Below, one piece after another: positions 35,601 through 47,895 of a stretch of 64,000 bases of DNA (its first letter is position 1; each line of letters starts with the position of its first letter). Position numbers and translations under genes: made by a program. Source of the DNA: Mercenaria mercenaria (taxonomy: Eukaryota; Mollusca; Bivalvia; Venerida; Veneridae); assembly GCF_021730395.1 (NCBI RefSeq), contig NC_069371.1:72756001-72820000 (forward strand), in the 5' to 3' direction. The notes beneath the pieces are model-generated. The model was not told the DNA's origin. It saw nothing but the letters and a program-made list of their open reading frames with translations, and did not search any database.

Positions 35601-37666
35601 CTCACCATTTAACTTTAAAGTATCACATAGAGCCAGAATTCCTGATTAGCCATTTAACAAATTAATGGTATTGATAACATCTGAGCTAAGTTTGAAACTC
35701 ATTTATTTCGGATGAATTACTACGTAAGTCTGAATTTAAGCACAACCTTGTGTGTGCAATACATTTTATTCCGTATAACGAAACTTAGAGGTCACTTTCG
35801 CATATCGGTCATGATCAGTAAATAATAGGTCACAAAATATAACAATAAAATCCTGCTCACACTACAAAGACAAAGTTTTTTCTCCAATTTCATGAAACTC
35901 CACCGGAGTGTCTGTTTGCCTAGTGTCTACAACAAAGACTGTCAAACCAGTATCGTTATATCATCTCCTGATCTATCAGTACTACATACATGTACATAGC
36001 TTTGTTTGGTGTGGCGTTTCCCTTTGCTGCATCTTGCAGCAACTTTCGTAATTGTAACATTAATGGATGACTGTGAAAGACTTAACTCTAGAAAAATATG
36101 TATAGAGCATGCTTCAGCCTCGTCTAATTAAGGTCCAGGCGGTATGTTAAATTAGCAAGTCATGACAGTTTATATATGGTATTGCAGATTGTTTATCCTG
36201 TCTGGTGTTGAATTTATGAAATAGTTTAACGCGAAACAGATGTTATTTAAAAAAAAAACATGTCAAGATATATTTTTGTGCTTTTTTATAATTTTGTATA
36301 ATATGTTCGTCTTTTAGAAAATTAGTTTTGCATTTGTTTTACACATGAATTAAAACTAATCGTATATTTAGTAGATAAGATTTTATGCGTTTGTACCTAT
36401 AGATTTGTATTTATATATAAGCACGGCAAAAAAACCAAAAACAAGCATGAAAGTTACAATTAAGCTTTTATTAAATATGCTAATCTTTCTTTGTTACATT
36501 TATGTTTGATAATGTACATTATGTCATTCCTTTTAAAACGGTAGAATATCAATAGCACAAAAGAACAAAGATAGATTTAGAGTTGAATTTACATGATTTA
36601 TGATATTTTTTAAATAATATAGCAATACAAAATTTGGAATGACAAAGTAAAATGGTTTTACAGTCTTGAAACAGTACGGCAAAGGGCCACTATTTAAGGG
36701 TTACTTTAGTATATTTCATAATATTGTAAATTACTAATAGTCAAGCATGATTATCCTAAAGCCTGGTTTGCTGCTAAAAAATGCCTTCTATTTTTATTTG
36801 TGTTTGTTAAATGAAGCATTCATTAGCTTGAACTTTAAAGACTGTGTATATAAATTGAGTAAATCTCTTTGTATATTGACAATTAGATAACCTTTTAAAA
36901 AATCATTATTCAAAAGAGAAAAAAATAAAGGCATTAAAAACATAAAAGATTGATGGTTAACATATGTTAATGTAATGTAGTCAGAATTTGTCCAGATGCA
37001 AAAAAAAAAAAATAATAATTACACTCAATTTGTATTGCCTAAGCGTTTGCAACATTGTTTCAAGTTGTAAAATAGCTAACGTTTTCATAAAATTTATTTG
37101 CTTGTTTTCTATTCAACAATGTTTGGTAACATAGTCGATGATATACCGCAAATGGTCAATGAATGATGCATGGAACATTTCTAGCCTGTCCTGTTGGAAA
37201 GTAAAACAAAACTCAAAAGTTAAAAGATATCATTTACATGTATTTAGATAGTTGCTTAAAGTGACATTATGCGCATCTTACTGTACATAGTGTATTTTTG
37301 GTGATTGTTTTATAAAAGCAATTTACTGTTGCTTTGCATTTAAATGACAATGCCGCATAACTACTTGAAGTTGATGTTTAAAAAATAAAGATATCGGGCT
37401 AGTAAATTCGTCTACGCCATGATCTCCCTTACAAAAAGGTAGAGATTTCTAAGTTGAAGGGAAGCAACTCCTGCGTGCAGTTTGACTTTTCTTAAAAGAA
37501 ATGCCCCAGTCAAAATAAGAAAAGTCATATTTGGAAAGTTATTATTTCGCACGGGTAACAGGAAGAGTTTGGTATATTGGGTTAAAATCTATAATTCCCT
37601 CCACCCTTTTTACTCATACATCCATTTCAGCTGGATTTTTAATTGAAAAATGCGTATAATTCCACT
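32640..37666. other. 5-kb gene-free stretch
   Basis: No gene is supported. The frame at 34368-34643 has a hydrophobic start after an internal Met (FQTYLFLIWPIIMASD), resembling a signal peptide, but nothing around it supports a gene. The rest is AT-rich with short A and T runs. Confidence 0.5.
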
Positions 37667-37670
37667 TTAA

Positions 37671-38006
37671 GGACGTATGCTAGAATTTGGTGCGAAAAAT
37701 TTCCCAATAACAGAATTTCTTTAAACTTTGGATATTGAAGGACAATCATCTAAGAAACCAAAAAATGCAATAAAAATCATAGGTCACCGGATTCGAAAAA
37801 GAGTTATCTGCCCTTGAAAAGGGCATTTCTCCAAAAAATGACGTTTTCAAGGGCAGATAACTCTTTTTCGAATCCGGTGACCTATGATTTTTATTGCATT
37901 TTTTGGTTTCTTAGATGATTGTCCTTCAATATCCAAAGTTTAAAGAAATTCTGTTATTGGGAAAATTTTCGCCCATCTCATATACAGGGAATTCTAGCGT
38001 ACGCTT
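37671..38006. mobile_element. near-perfect foldback element, TTAA-flanked
   Basis: 37695-37820 is the reverse complement of 37844-37969, with one mismatch near the outer end, around a 23-nt loop. Outer ends GGACGTATGCTAGAATT and AATTCTAGCGTACGCTT pair with a few differences, and the right arm carries about 14 extra nt. TTAA borders it at 37667-37670 and 38007-38010. Arms this similar imply recent origin or gene conversion between arms. The centre motif TTATCTGCCCTTGAAAA recurs at 7551-7616. No coding capacity. Confidence 0.8.
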
Positions 38007-38186
38007 TTAAACTGGTGATGACTGTATAAGGTATATGAATACATTCTATTAAGTATAATAATCTTTTTTAGATATTCATTAAATTCAATATAATTGCTGC
38101 TAGAGTAACGACAGCAGAATGGCGTTTTCCGCTGACAAACTGCCAAACGGGATTTTCGTTAAGACGAGATGTTTCTTCTCACAAAA

Positions 38187-38560
38187 TGTATATAGTTAGT
38201 CACTTAGCAACAAAGCTTCCTAAGAGGCAGTATTTCGCAGCAACCAGATGCTTTTGCAGAGGAGCCTGTCGTGATTCATGTCGCGGATATCGCAATAACT
38301 TCTATTGTATATAGTTAGTCACTTAGCAACAAAATAGAGAAAAGTGCAAACTTCACAGGTCGCTCAACACGACAGAAACGAAAATGTTGCAGGCTCGGTT
38401 TGATTGAGCCTGTTTATGGACGGTAGTGGAAATTCATGCTACCGTCCACGCCCTCTAGCCCCAGTTTCCTAAGAGGCAGTATTCGCAGCAACCAGATGCT
38501 TTCGCAAAGTCTGTCGTGATTCATGTCGCGGAGATCGCGATAAATTCTGTCATTATCTGT
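38187..38560 (+). repeat. 119-bp tandem duplication split by an inserted repeat
   Basis: TGTATATAGTTAGTCACTTA occurs at 38187 and again at 38306, and TTCCTAAGAGGCAGTAT at 38217 and again at 38466. The second unit is interrupted between AGCAACAAA and TTCCTAAGAGG by the family D repeat at 38333-38462, which therefore arrived after the duplication. Confidence 0.65.
38333..38462 (+). repeat. dispersed repeat family D (short copy)
   Basis: It begins ATAGAGAAAAGTGCAAACTT and ends CCACGCCCTCTAGCCCCAG. It contains two small hairpins: GGCTCGGTTTGATTGAGCC, and ACGGTAG with CTACCGT. Related copies lie at 43842, 52921 and 63610. Classification unknown. Confidence 0.6.
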
Positions 38561-39774
38561 TAAACTCTATATTATGTTATTGCTCCGGAAGAACTGTTTA
38601 TGTAACTTACTCCTGTTGTTCTGTTCTAAAAGCTTACTCCTGTTCATTTCACTATTATTGAATTGCTCCATTTTGACATTGTTTAATATTGCACCAGTCT
38701 GTTATGTAAACTATTCTCCAGTTGCTCATAATTTTCACATGATAGGTCATTTTCTTGCTTTTCTTGTGTTTGTTAAATATATCATAGGGTTTTGGCGGGA
38801 ACTTTAACTAAATATAAAGATATATCAAAAATTACTTATTCATAATTTTGAGCTCAAATCTAGATTACAGTACATGTTTAAATTGGATGTTGAAGAATCT
38901 ATTTGGATTACTTCTCATTATTGGATTTAACGAGAGTATTTCTTTGCTTAGATTTCAGTATAAGAATCAAAACTTAAAAAGAAATTAAAGTCACCAGAAT
39001 TGTATATAATTATTCAATTGGAACTCTGAACAAAAATTTCTTCAGTGTGGTCTTCATCACAATTCCTGCTGAAATATTTCTCACGTGGATGTAGTTGAAA
39101 CGTATCGTTTTAAGAATGTATAAGTTACATATTAAATACATGCATTTGCAAAGAACATTTTAATAGTTTTTATTATTATGTTTGTTTATTAACGATAAGC
39201 AGATAATTTTGAAAGAAGTTTTGTGTTAAAACCTTTTATAATTACGAATTTTTCAGAACTTTGTAAATGAAGTCTGATGGGTTCTCTATACAGACAACCC
39301 TTTTGGACTGATACAACGATTCTGTGAAATAACATCTACGTCTGTACTAATATTAAAATCCAGTTTGGCAGTTATACTATGATTGCATTAAATAAAGAAA
39401 ATCTATGACAAATGTCTTTTTTCAATGTTTATCATGCAGTTTATATTTTGATAGTCTGCAATCTACGTTACTAACTTATAGCAGCTGGGTTTATGTACAG
39501 TTTTTACGTATAGTTATTGTTAATAGTTCAGCAATTTTCCCACTTTCTGCCAACCATGAAGAAAAGTTATTTTATTTCTAGTTAGAATTGATTTATAGTA
39601 TATCGTACATCTATAATTTGTATTTCTGTGTGTGGTTTTTTTTTGTAATAAATGTAGAACTTACTGTAATGTATCCTTTGTTCTTTCTCTTGGTGCTAAT
39701 AAGTTGATCATAACACAGTGGTGATGTGCTGAGGGCTACCTTGGTGGGTAGTATGTCTCGCTTTTTGACAACAC
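38561..39774. other. no recognisable feature
   Basis: The 77-codon hydrophobic frame at 38574-38807 has no family signature. No gene is supported. Confidence 0.5.
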
Positions 39775-39778
39775 TTAA

Positions 39779-40239
39779 GGTAGCTCTGCACGTTTGGATC
39801 AAAATGTATTTTAAAATGTAGAATTTGTTTAAATCCTGAATTTTCAAAACTTCAGAATATACTTAGAAAAGTTAGCAAATAAAAAGGATAGGGTCGAATG
39901 CTTGATTTTTTACTAGACTGAAAATTAGGACATTACGCAAGTTTTGATAATGGGAGTCTATGGGGAAATCACAATGTTCGTAACATTTTCGCGAATAGAA
40001 GCTTTTTCTACAATGTAGACTTTAATGAAAGTTCTCACAGTCGTACATAATATCTGCTCTATGCAATGGTGAAATAAAAAAATGTCCATGTGCTTGCTTT
40101 TTTTTCTAGATGTTTGCCCATGATTAAAGTGGTCCGCACTTTTCAAACATGTTTTAAGCCATTAGTTCTAATTATTTAACGTGTAAGATGTTAATATCAT
40201 ATTTTTAACTTTAGAAATATAGTTACGTGCACAACTACC
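39779..40239. mobile_element. 461-bp TTAA-flanked MITE
   Basis: The ends GGTAGCTCTGCACGT and ACGTGCACAACTACC are inverted repeats with two mismatches, bordered by TTAA at 39775-39778 and 40240-40243. No coding capacity. The TTAA target suggests mobilisation by a piggyBac-type transposase (inference). Confidence 0.65.
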
Positions 40240-40243
40240 TTAA

Positions 40244-41280
40244 GCTGTCACGAGAAGATCTGTGACTCTAAAACAAAAGCATGTTGTCGATTCAGCTATA
40301 AAAATGATATCATTTCAGGGAAACAACTTTGTTCAACTCCTATCGAGAAAAGTACTTTTAGATTTTCAGGCTTCCCTTCACATGAAGGTAATATATTCAT
40401 GTTTCAAGTTTTTAGATTATTCTGACCCTGCTTTTTTGGTGGTTCTTTAGTAGTGATTATGTCCATGCGTCCGTCCAGTGCATTAAGAGAAACTGAAGTG
40501 TGTACAAAAAAGCTTAAAAGCTACAAAAAAAATTCACACAACGAAACGAAACGTTATGAGAACTTGCTGTGTATAAGAACCATAGATCTGTCTTGGCCCT
40601 TAATTAAATTTAGTTGTCTGAGCCAAACTCTAAAATGCTAAATGTGATGTATTTATACTGCAATAATGTAAATTTACATTGTTTTTTTTTTTTCGAATAA
40701 CTATCGAAGGGATTTGATTTATTGAACTTTCCAACGGGTCGATAGAGAGAGAGAGAGAAATGATATGCGTACACCTCTCATGCACCTAGCATCTTTTGAA
40801 GTGGGTTTCAGTTATAATGTATTTTTGAAAGGACTTTATGCTCCAAAGGCCCAGAAATAGTAACAACACTTGGTCAAAGAAGTGTAACAATTTTCTCCAT
40901 CGTCAAAGTATCTTAAAACCGTAGTCCTATGTTGCCATGTTGATTTGTGAAGATAAATTGTATCTAGTGTGTAATGAAGGTGAAATATCATAATTTGACA
41001 TGTTTAAGGACCATTATACAGGTGCTATGATGAGCTTGTTCCATTATTGAACTTGATCGATTGAGGTTTTGTGATCATGTGTAAAATCGATGAGTTACTT
41101 GAAAATTGCTTAATATACATGAATAAAAGACGTTAATGGACAAGAGAATAATACAAACCACATTACGACATCCCATCTTTATATAACTGAGGTATGCTTG
41201 CAATATGTCCTACTTGAAATCTGTCAGAAACAAATTCAAAGAACGATGTATTGGACGCTATGTTAAGATATTAAAATACA
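40244..41280. other. no recognisable feature
   Basis: AT-rich sequence. Two adjoining 62-codon frames at 40262-40641 have no recognisable family. Confidence 0.5.
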
Positions 41281-41300
41281 TATCTCTCTCTCCCTCTTTC

Positions 41301-41346
<46 letters not shown>

Positions 41347-41362
41347 CGTGTGTGTGTGTGTG
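41281..41362. repeat. (CT)n(GT)n compound microsatellite
   Basis: Imperfect CT repeats are followed by an uninterrupted CT run and then TG repeats with one CG interruption. Confidence 0.9.
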
Positions 41363-41583
41363 CAAAATATAAAAATATAAGCCTTTGTTTTAAATGTTCC
41401 AGTCGAGGGCCTGTGTCATAATCTTAGTGTACATTTTGGTTAATTTCCTGAATGGTATCTTTCTGCAAACATTAAATATACTTTTAAGATAGTACTTAAA
41501 TCTGACATTAAATTATTCTCTCAAAACACATTTGTCCTTAAATATTAAATTTTACTGATCTCACCTTCTGATGCAAGTGTAAC

Positions 41584-41856
41584 CTGCCCGTCCATTTGGC
41601 TAAGTAGGGATGGCACAAGAGTACGGATCGCGTGGTCGAGAGTTCTATCTCCTGGCGAGGCATTTTTATCTAGGACGAATTGATAAAAGAAATTGTTCGT
41701 CCCCGACCTCTGATTTAAGTGGGGAGGTTGCAAGTTACATGTGGAAAACAGGAACAGAATCCAAGAACACTGGTTAGATTAACTCTTCGCCGTTACATAA
41801 CGGAAATACTGTTGAAAAGCGGCGTTTAACCTAAAACAAACAGACAAACAAACTAA
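41584..41856 (+). mobile_element. tRNA-derived SINE (family A, copy 2)
   Basis: Same family as 4353-4640: tRNA-like head (GGCTAAGTAGGGATGGCACA), diverged B box (GAGTTCTATCTCC), shared body (AACAGAATCCAAGAACACTG) and a GGCGTTTAACCTAAAACAAA tail. Flanks GCAAGTGTAAC (41573-41583) and GCAAATGTAAC (41857-41867) are an 11-bp target duplication with one change. It looks older than copy 1. Confidence 0.8.
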
Positions 41857-41867
41857 GCAAATGTAAC

Positions 41868-43340
41868 ATTTTTCTAAGTTATTTCAATTTTTCACTTCAT
41901 TATCTCATGCCATTTCAATACTTTCAATGTACCAATAACATAGATTCCGTTTGGGAGATTTGTCTGATAAATTTACTTAATTATATTCATCAATCGAGTT
42001 TTGTCTGCGGACTCTAATCACAAGCGCATCACTACTCGGGTTTCACGTTCACATATACACGTATTCATGAACTATAGACAGAAAACCCCTTCGAGTTTAG
42101 CATATTATTTGAAATATAACAAAGTGTAACGCAAATTAGTAAGGTTTCTCCTTCCCTAGTTATGTCTGAATACGTCAGCTTCCATGTTATAACTCTACCG
42201 ATCAAAGCAGTCTATGCAAAAGGACCAGAATGACCGTGCATGATCCAGTTTTCCCATTAAATCAGCAGCAAATAATTTCAAATGAGACAACATCTACTGT
42301 CTACACACTACCTATATCTTAATGATGTGTTTGTTTATTTGTGCACTGCTACAAGTACACACCGTCATTTATATGACTGAACAATTGTTGAACGCTATAC
42401 ATGCACATACTGAAGCGTCAGTGGTTCGCTGGAAGAGATGGTTCTTATATAAAAATATTGACCGAAATCGCCCGAGCATTATAAATTAAAATTACCGACA
42501 AATGCCGTCAAATTACACGCAAATCAACAAATATACATAAATTCCTTTATAATACTCTATTTGTCTCAATCAGCTACATTCAGCAGTATAAACGTATCTT
42601 CTTTTATGAGCACAACACCAAACGTAGATTTAATAATTTGCAAAATAATTTGCAAAAATTACCTTTGACATATCTTATACACTATACAATTTTTGATATA
42701 TAAAATTCTGATAAAAGAAATTGACAATGGTTAAATTACAAAGATAAGTCAAGTCGTATGTTCAAATACAATGTCAGCATGTTATTGTTATTAGGAAGGT
42801 GGTGAAAAGCTTATCGTTAACATGTTTACAGCATCATCAAAGTAATGGTACTCTTTTATCTTGTCAACATTAGTGTCAATATAATTTTCAATTTGTTCCA
42901 TCAGTACAGATAATACAGATCACTTTTCTGTGTTTATTTGACTTTCATCAAATGACAATTTCATTTCCTTTCAAATATGGCCGATATCCTGAACAAATGA
43001 AAAATAGAAATATCTCTAGCAAAAACAATATTTAAGTACCAAGAGTGCATGAATTGATATGCAAAGTTCAATATAACAAAAAGTAGATTTTGTGACAGTC
43101 AAATATATTTTCAACCTATGTAGCCCAAATTAGCGCAGCTTTCTCATCGGTTTCATGTGCAGATTTAAACCGTGCGTGTTGTTGCTCTTCACTTGAATTC
43201 AATTTTACTAATAATATTGCTAGTCTGCATCTTCTATTTGGGTGCATCAGTAGGATGTTGCAACTAAAATAAAACGGTACACAAATACAACATATATAAC
43301 GATATATGTCGTGCTGAACAATCTAAAGAGATCGAAATAT
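41868..43340. other. no recognisable feature
   Basis: AT-rich sequence without a supported gene or an obvious repeat. Confidence 0.5.
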
Positions 43341-43344
43341 AACA

Positions 43345-43825
43345 GCGCTAGTCAATGTCAAAAGTCGAACTTGACATGTATTATATGATGTTGCTCTTGT
43401 GTACAAAAATTTATTTAAGTATGTCAAGCCTTTCATGAGTTATTGTCCGGAAACCATGAGTTTGGCAAATTTTAAGTTGGAAAGGAGCCATAACTACGTC
43501 AAAAATTGATGGTTTGTAGTCAAAGTAGAACTTGACCTGTAATTAATGACGTTACACCTGTGTACCAAAAATTAATTAAATCTGTCAAGCCTTTCATAAG
43601 ATATTGTCAGGAAACCATGAGTTTGGCAAATCTTAAGTTGGAAAGGGGTCATAACTACGTCAAAAATGGTGGTTTGTAGGCAAAGTCGAACTTGACCTGT
43701 TCTTGATGATGTTACAACTGTGTACCAAAATTTATTTAAATCTGTCAAACCTTTCGTGGGGTGTTGTCCGGCAACCATTAAAATCAACCTACCGACCGAC
43801 TCACTCCCCAACTTTGTTTATGGAG
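43345..43825. repeat. tandem repeat, about 161-bp unit, three copies
   Basis: GTCAAGCCTTTCATGAG recurs near 43423, 43583 and 43744 in slightly changed forms. Each unit also carries AACCATGAGTTTGGCAAAT, TAAGTTGGAAAGG and GTCGAACTTGACCTGT-like segments; the last unit is cut short and followed by CCGACCGACTC and a GGAGGTATAATAAG end. The overlapping 79-codon frame is a by-product. I associate this type with common bivalve repeats (recall, not searched). Confidence 0.75.
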
Positions 43826-43841
43826 GTATAATAAGTTGAAA

Positions 43842-44100
43842 ACCACAGGTTGCCCAACACGGCATAAACGAAAATGTTGCAGGCTCGCTTTGATGGTGCC
43901 TGTTCATGGACAGTAGTGAAAATGCAAGTTAACACCCACGCCCTCTAGCGCCGAGTTGAGCAGAACTTAATAATAGAATGTAATTTAGAGACATCCGAAT
44001 TGTTCATACGGCTTTCAATGAGGCACAGAGTGCAGTTCCACGAAAAAAGCGGTGTGTGGTCCCCAGAAAAATAATAGCTGTGCCCTAAACGAGAAAACAA
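43842..44100 (+). repeat. dispersed repeat family D (long, diverged copy)
   Basis: It shares GCCCAACACGGCATAAACGA, TGTTCATGGACAGTAGTG and CACGCCCTCTAGC with the other copies, and continues through TTGAGCAGAACTTAA to CCCTAAACGAGAAAACAA, as does the copy at 52921. Confidence 0.6.
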
Positions 44101-44349
44101 GTCTACTTACTTAATAGTAAAATATGATGCATTTTATGTGAAGTATTATCACTTCACACTTCAGCATCAAATTTCATACTTCACATTTACATTTTACTCT
44201 TCACATTTCATACTTCATAGCACCAAACACTAATAAGTATTGACACAGTTAAGAACATGCAACTCTTTAGAGTCATATAACAAGTGACACTTCAAAAGCC
44301 AACCATTCAATTTATATGTTTTATATACAGTAATGTAATACCTCAGCAA

Positions 44350-44606
44350 ACAAAGAGTTCCGTGGTTAAGGTCGATGACTTTGAATCACTTGCCTCTCAC
44401 CTTTTGAGTTTGAGCCTACCTCGGGTGTTGAATTATTCATGTGTTGAAGCAATCAAGCTGGCTGTGGGAAGGTCGGTGGTTCTATCCTAGTGCCTGCACG
44501 TGAGGAAATAATGCACGGAGGGGACACCTGGGGGTCTTCCTCTGCCGTCAAAGCTGGAAAGTCACCTTATGACCTAAATTGTGTCGTTGCGACGTTAAAC
44601 CCAACA
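44350..44606 (+). mobile_element. tRNA-derived SINE (family B)
   Basis: Head CCGTGGTTAAGGTCGATGAC, diverged B box (TTTGAGTTTGAGCCTAC), full body with AAGGTCGGTGGTTCTA and GGAAATAATGCACGGAGG, and tail GACGTTAAACCCAACA. The 68-codon frame over it is not a gene. Confidence 0.75.
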
Positions 44607-45665
44607 TGAACAAAATCAGTAAAAAGAGAAACAAAAACTTTCTTACCCCTGTGATCAAATAAAATATCCATCCTAGACTCAATTATATACACATGGAGTG
44701 AAATGTCTACCTAGCTGCACAGTTTGTACTTTGTTTTGCTTTTCATTGACAATGCCGTTACAAAAACGTTTGTGTCATCGTGTCTTTAAAGCTGAAACAA
44801 GAAGGAAAAGGTTTCCACGTTTCAGCATTGTAGTCAAGTACATTCATCTATACAGTGATTTTGGGACACCGTAGTAGCTGGATACGATTATCTAATCGCT
44901 ACATGTGGGAGGATCAAACATTGATATTTTATCACACGTATTATCCTTTATTTAAAAGTTAGTTTAACAGAATAGTAGTTGCTGGATATCGTGAACTATA
45001 AGGCAACAGTGTAGCCCGAAATATTCTATACATCGAATGTTTTCTGCCGGTAATAGCAACTTTTATTACATACTTTCAAGAAAATTATCGACATATGTAA
45101 ACAAACAAATCTGGTATTTTTACATTGAAAAATATCAAATGCATTTTTCACTGGTAAAAAAGTATAAAATTGGAAGATTCAGTAAAAACTTTGAAAATAT
45201 AATATCTGTTTGTTATTATGTAAGAATAAAATATTTTTCAGTCTTTATAACCATATCTTACATTCCTACTGGTGGCTATGCCACTCATGAAAATATAGCA
45301 TCTGGTGTTCACTCGTGGAAGATATTTCCATCTTTCATGGAAACAAACACATATTCTCTCGTTTTCATCATGGAATCATGTCAGTAAAACTGAAAATTAT
45401 AACAAATGCATTTAACCGCGTTTAAAATTTAATGCTTGAAATATTTGAGAACGGGTGAAGAATTTTTCTATGACGATGATTCGGGATGGATATTTCTTAT
45501 GTAATTACCTATCCTTAATTTATGTCATCAGTCATGACCATACAAATCCGGTATATTGCATATAACTTAAATAACTGCTGTCCCTATTTTTGATTTATTA
45601 GAATAAAATCTTCCTACCATGATTGCATTCCTCCTGTACATATGTATATATTTTTTTCATTTCAG
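44607..45665. other. no recognisable feature
   Basis: The frame at 45037-45387 (116 codons) lies just upstream of the IFI44-like pseudogene but resembles no TLDc or GTPase sequence. I do not call it. Confidence 0.45.
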
Positions 45666-46162
45666 AAGTGGCAGAATGACCAGAAGGCTAGCAAATAAAG
45701 ACTTCGACCAGCTAGAACAATCGAATGGCACAAGGCCTTAAACATTTTCACTTCTCTACGCTTTTACCAGAGATGGATGTGAGACCAAGGCATTACATCA
45801 GAAATGTGACGACCAGGGACCGACAGTCACTGTTCTGCATAATGCTCAGGTATCTATGGAGGATACATCCCTACTACATGGAACTCGGGGAAAAAAAAGT
45901 ATAATTATTGTATTGACGCCTTTATCTTTAAACTATATGTAAACGGAAATCCAAAACCTAAAAGTTTGTTGTGAAAAAGAGCTGCTACAATAATTCCGTG
46001 TATAACGCTATCGGCTACGGACCAACATTTGGCAGAGGACCCAATCTTCCTTCGTTTTCCAAAACTGTCAGCCGATCTTGGGATAACTTCAAGTAAAATG
46101 GAAGCGTGTATATTGGACATACGTTCGACATGCAGGGTATCTCCTAAAATGATGTGATCAAT

Positions 46163-46420
46163 GGGAACCAAATTGCCGCTGAACTTGAAGTGTATAAAGT
46201 AACTTGTAAATAAAAATCATATATGTATATCTTTCACATTCTAATGACAACCCGGGACCAAAGTATCGCTGCATTTGAAGTGTATAAAGTAACTTGTAGG
46301 TAAAATCTTGCATATCTTCCACATTCTAATGAAAAACGGGAACCAAACTATCTCTGAACTTGAAGTGTGTATAAAGTAATTTGTAAGTAAAATTCTATGT
46401 ATCTTCAAATTCTTATGATC
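46163..46420 (+). repeat. triplicated exon end and splice donor
   Basis: Three head-to-tail units of about 86 nt each contain the end of the TLDc exon (GAACTTGAAGTGTATAAAGT), its donor region (AACTTGTAAGTAAA-like) and the first 40 nt of the intron (CTTCCACATTCTAATGA). The open copy at 58261-58370 has one such unit. The first unit's donor reads GTAAATAA, the second GTAGGTAA, the third GTAAGTAA. Confidence 0.8.
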
Positions 46421-47767
46421 ATTCTTGAGACACAGTGAGCTTACATACATTCCAGTTTGCTTTTTGTTTGATAGTTCAAAAATAAATTATAAGGATTTTT
46501 TTTCACTACACAATTTCGATGACTTTCGGGATTAAAATAGAGATATTTGGGCAAATGTCAGTCAAAATACCGTTTTAATTGTATTATATTTTAAATAATT
46601 ATAAATATAATTCAATTTGGTGTTTAGTTTGTTTGGGAGATGTTCCATAATAGCCCCTGTCAAGATATACTGCAATGCAACGTTTGTCATAATAAAATAC
46701 TCATTTGATTGAGATTTCTGTCAGTATTTCTCATTTCAGATGACGAACAGAAAGTGAGGGAACCATGACAAGACGCATATAATTGGAAAAGTAAGGTTTT
46801 GCGTTGTTTTCTGCAGTTATTCGAATTCATTTAAACAAGGGTCCTTCAATATTATATGGAACTAAAATATTGAACAAATCGTAATCGAATTCACTATATC
46901 CGATGATATAAAGCAATTATTTATGAGGCAATTATTCATGTTAAAGAAAAGGTTTTAAGGTTGAAATATGGCACGCTACTCGTTATTACCCTGTACACAA
47001 GTTTATAAAAGTTGCAGGTGGAAAAGATCGTCTATCACTTGGTGACTTGAAAGTGACGACGCTATGCATGATGTTTATTTCACTTATGAAATCAGTACAG
47101 TGAATTAATCGGTATCCGTACAATCATATTTGTATTTACACTATACAAGGAAGCTGGTAAAGCAATCGTTACTTTCGTACACTACGAATAAAAGGGCATA
47201 TATCATCAAACATGTTACTGATCTTCCTTCTCTGATATTGTACAAAAAGTAAAAGCAGAAAAAAATGAACAAAGCCAGCGTATACAAACTTGCAAACCCA
47301 GCACCGACAATTTTGATGCTTGCAACGATAAATACAATTGGCTAGTTTACTTTTATAAACGGTATAGTAGACATCATACTTAAAATTCTCTCACAAGCGG
47401 GACGGATATATGCAAATATATTGTAACCACTAAGCCATCATCATATTACGTCCGGATATAGTTTATCCGAAATTAGTAAACTATAATTTTCGCACCTCGA
47501 GTATGTTATAATGCCGTCCTCATGCTGATACCCGGTGTGAATCAAGAGATTAGCTTCTCCTGAATATATTTGTTAATTTATCATGACTTTAGATAATAAT
47601 CGGGGCATATTAGAGACGAAGAAACACTAATAAGCCTCCTGCTGCCAAACGTGGATGCCATATCCGACTAAGACTAAATTTCGTCAGCACGCGCGATGAT
47701 GTCATCCACCAGATGACGACTCTGTCAAGCTTGGTACCCCATGTCAATGTAGCCACCACTCTGAGAC

Positions 47768-47895
47768 TATAAATAGCTGGCAGACCCTGGCATTGTCGTC
47801 AGTACCCGGTTAGAGCTTGTGCTAGCCACTACGTTTATTATTTAGCTCAGAAATGCCAAAACACCATATGGATGTATCTCCTGCTACCAAGAAGG
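47768..47895 (+). promoter_or_regulatory. TATA-box promoter-like region with short first exon
   Basis: CTATAAATAGC (TATAAATA at 47768-47775) stands out by strength and by its GC-richer surroundings. An ATG at 47853 opens a short frame (MPKHHMDVSPATKK) ending at a GAAG|GTACAG donor-like site near 47893. It lies in an intron of the IFI44-like pseudogene. It could be the start of an unrelated gene, a non-coding RNA, or the promoter part of a retroelement. I see no downstream exon I can attach. Confidence 0.3.

Noticed and set aside
45037-45387. 116-codon frame upstream of the pseudogene as its first exon.
   Set aside because: It ends well before the TLDc exon, has no TLDc similarity, and the open copy has no equivalent upstream of 57785.
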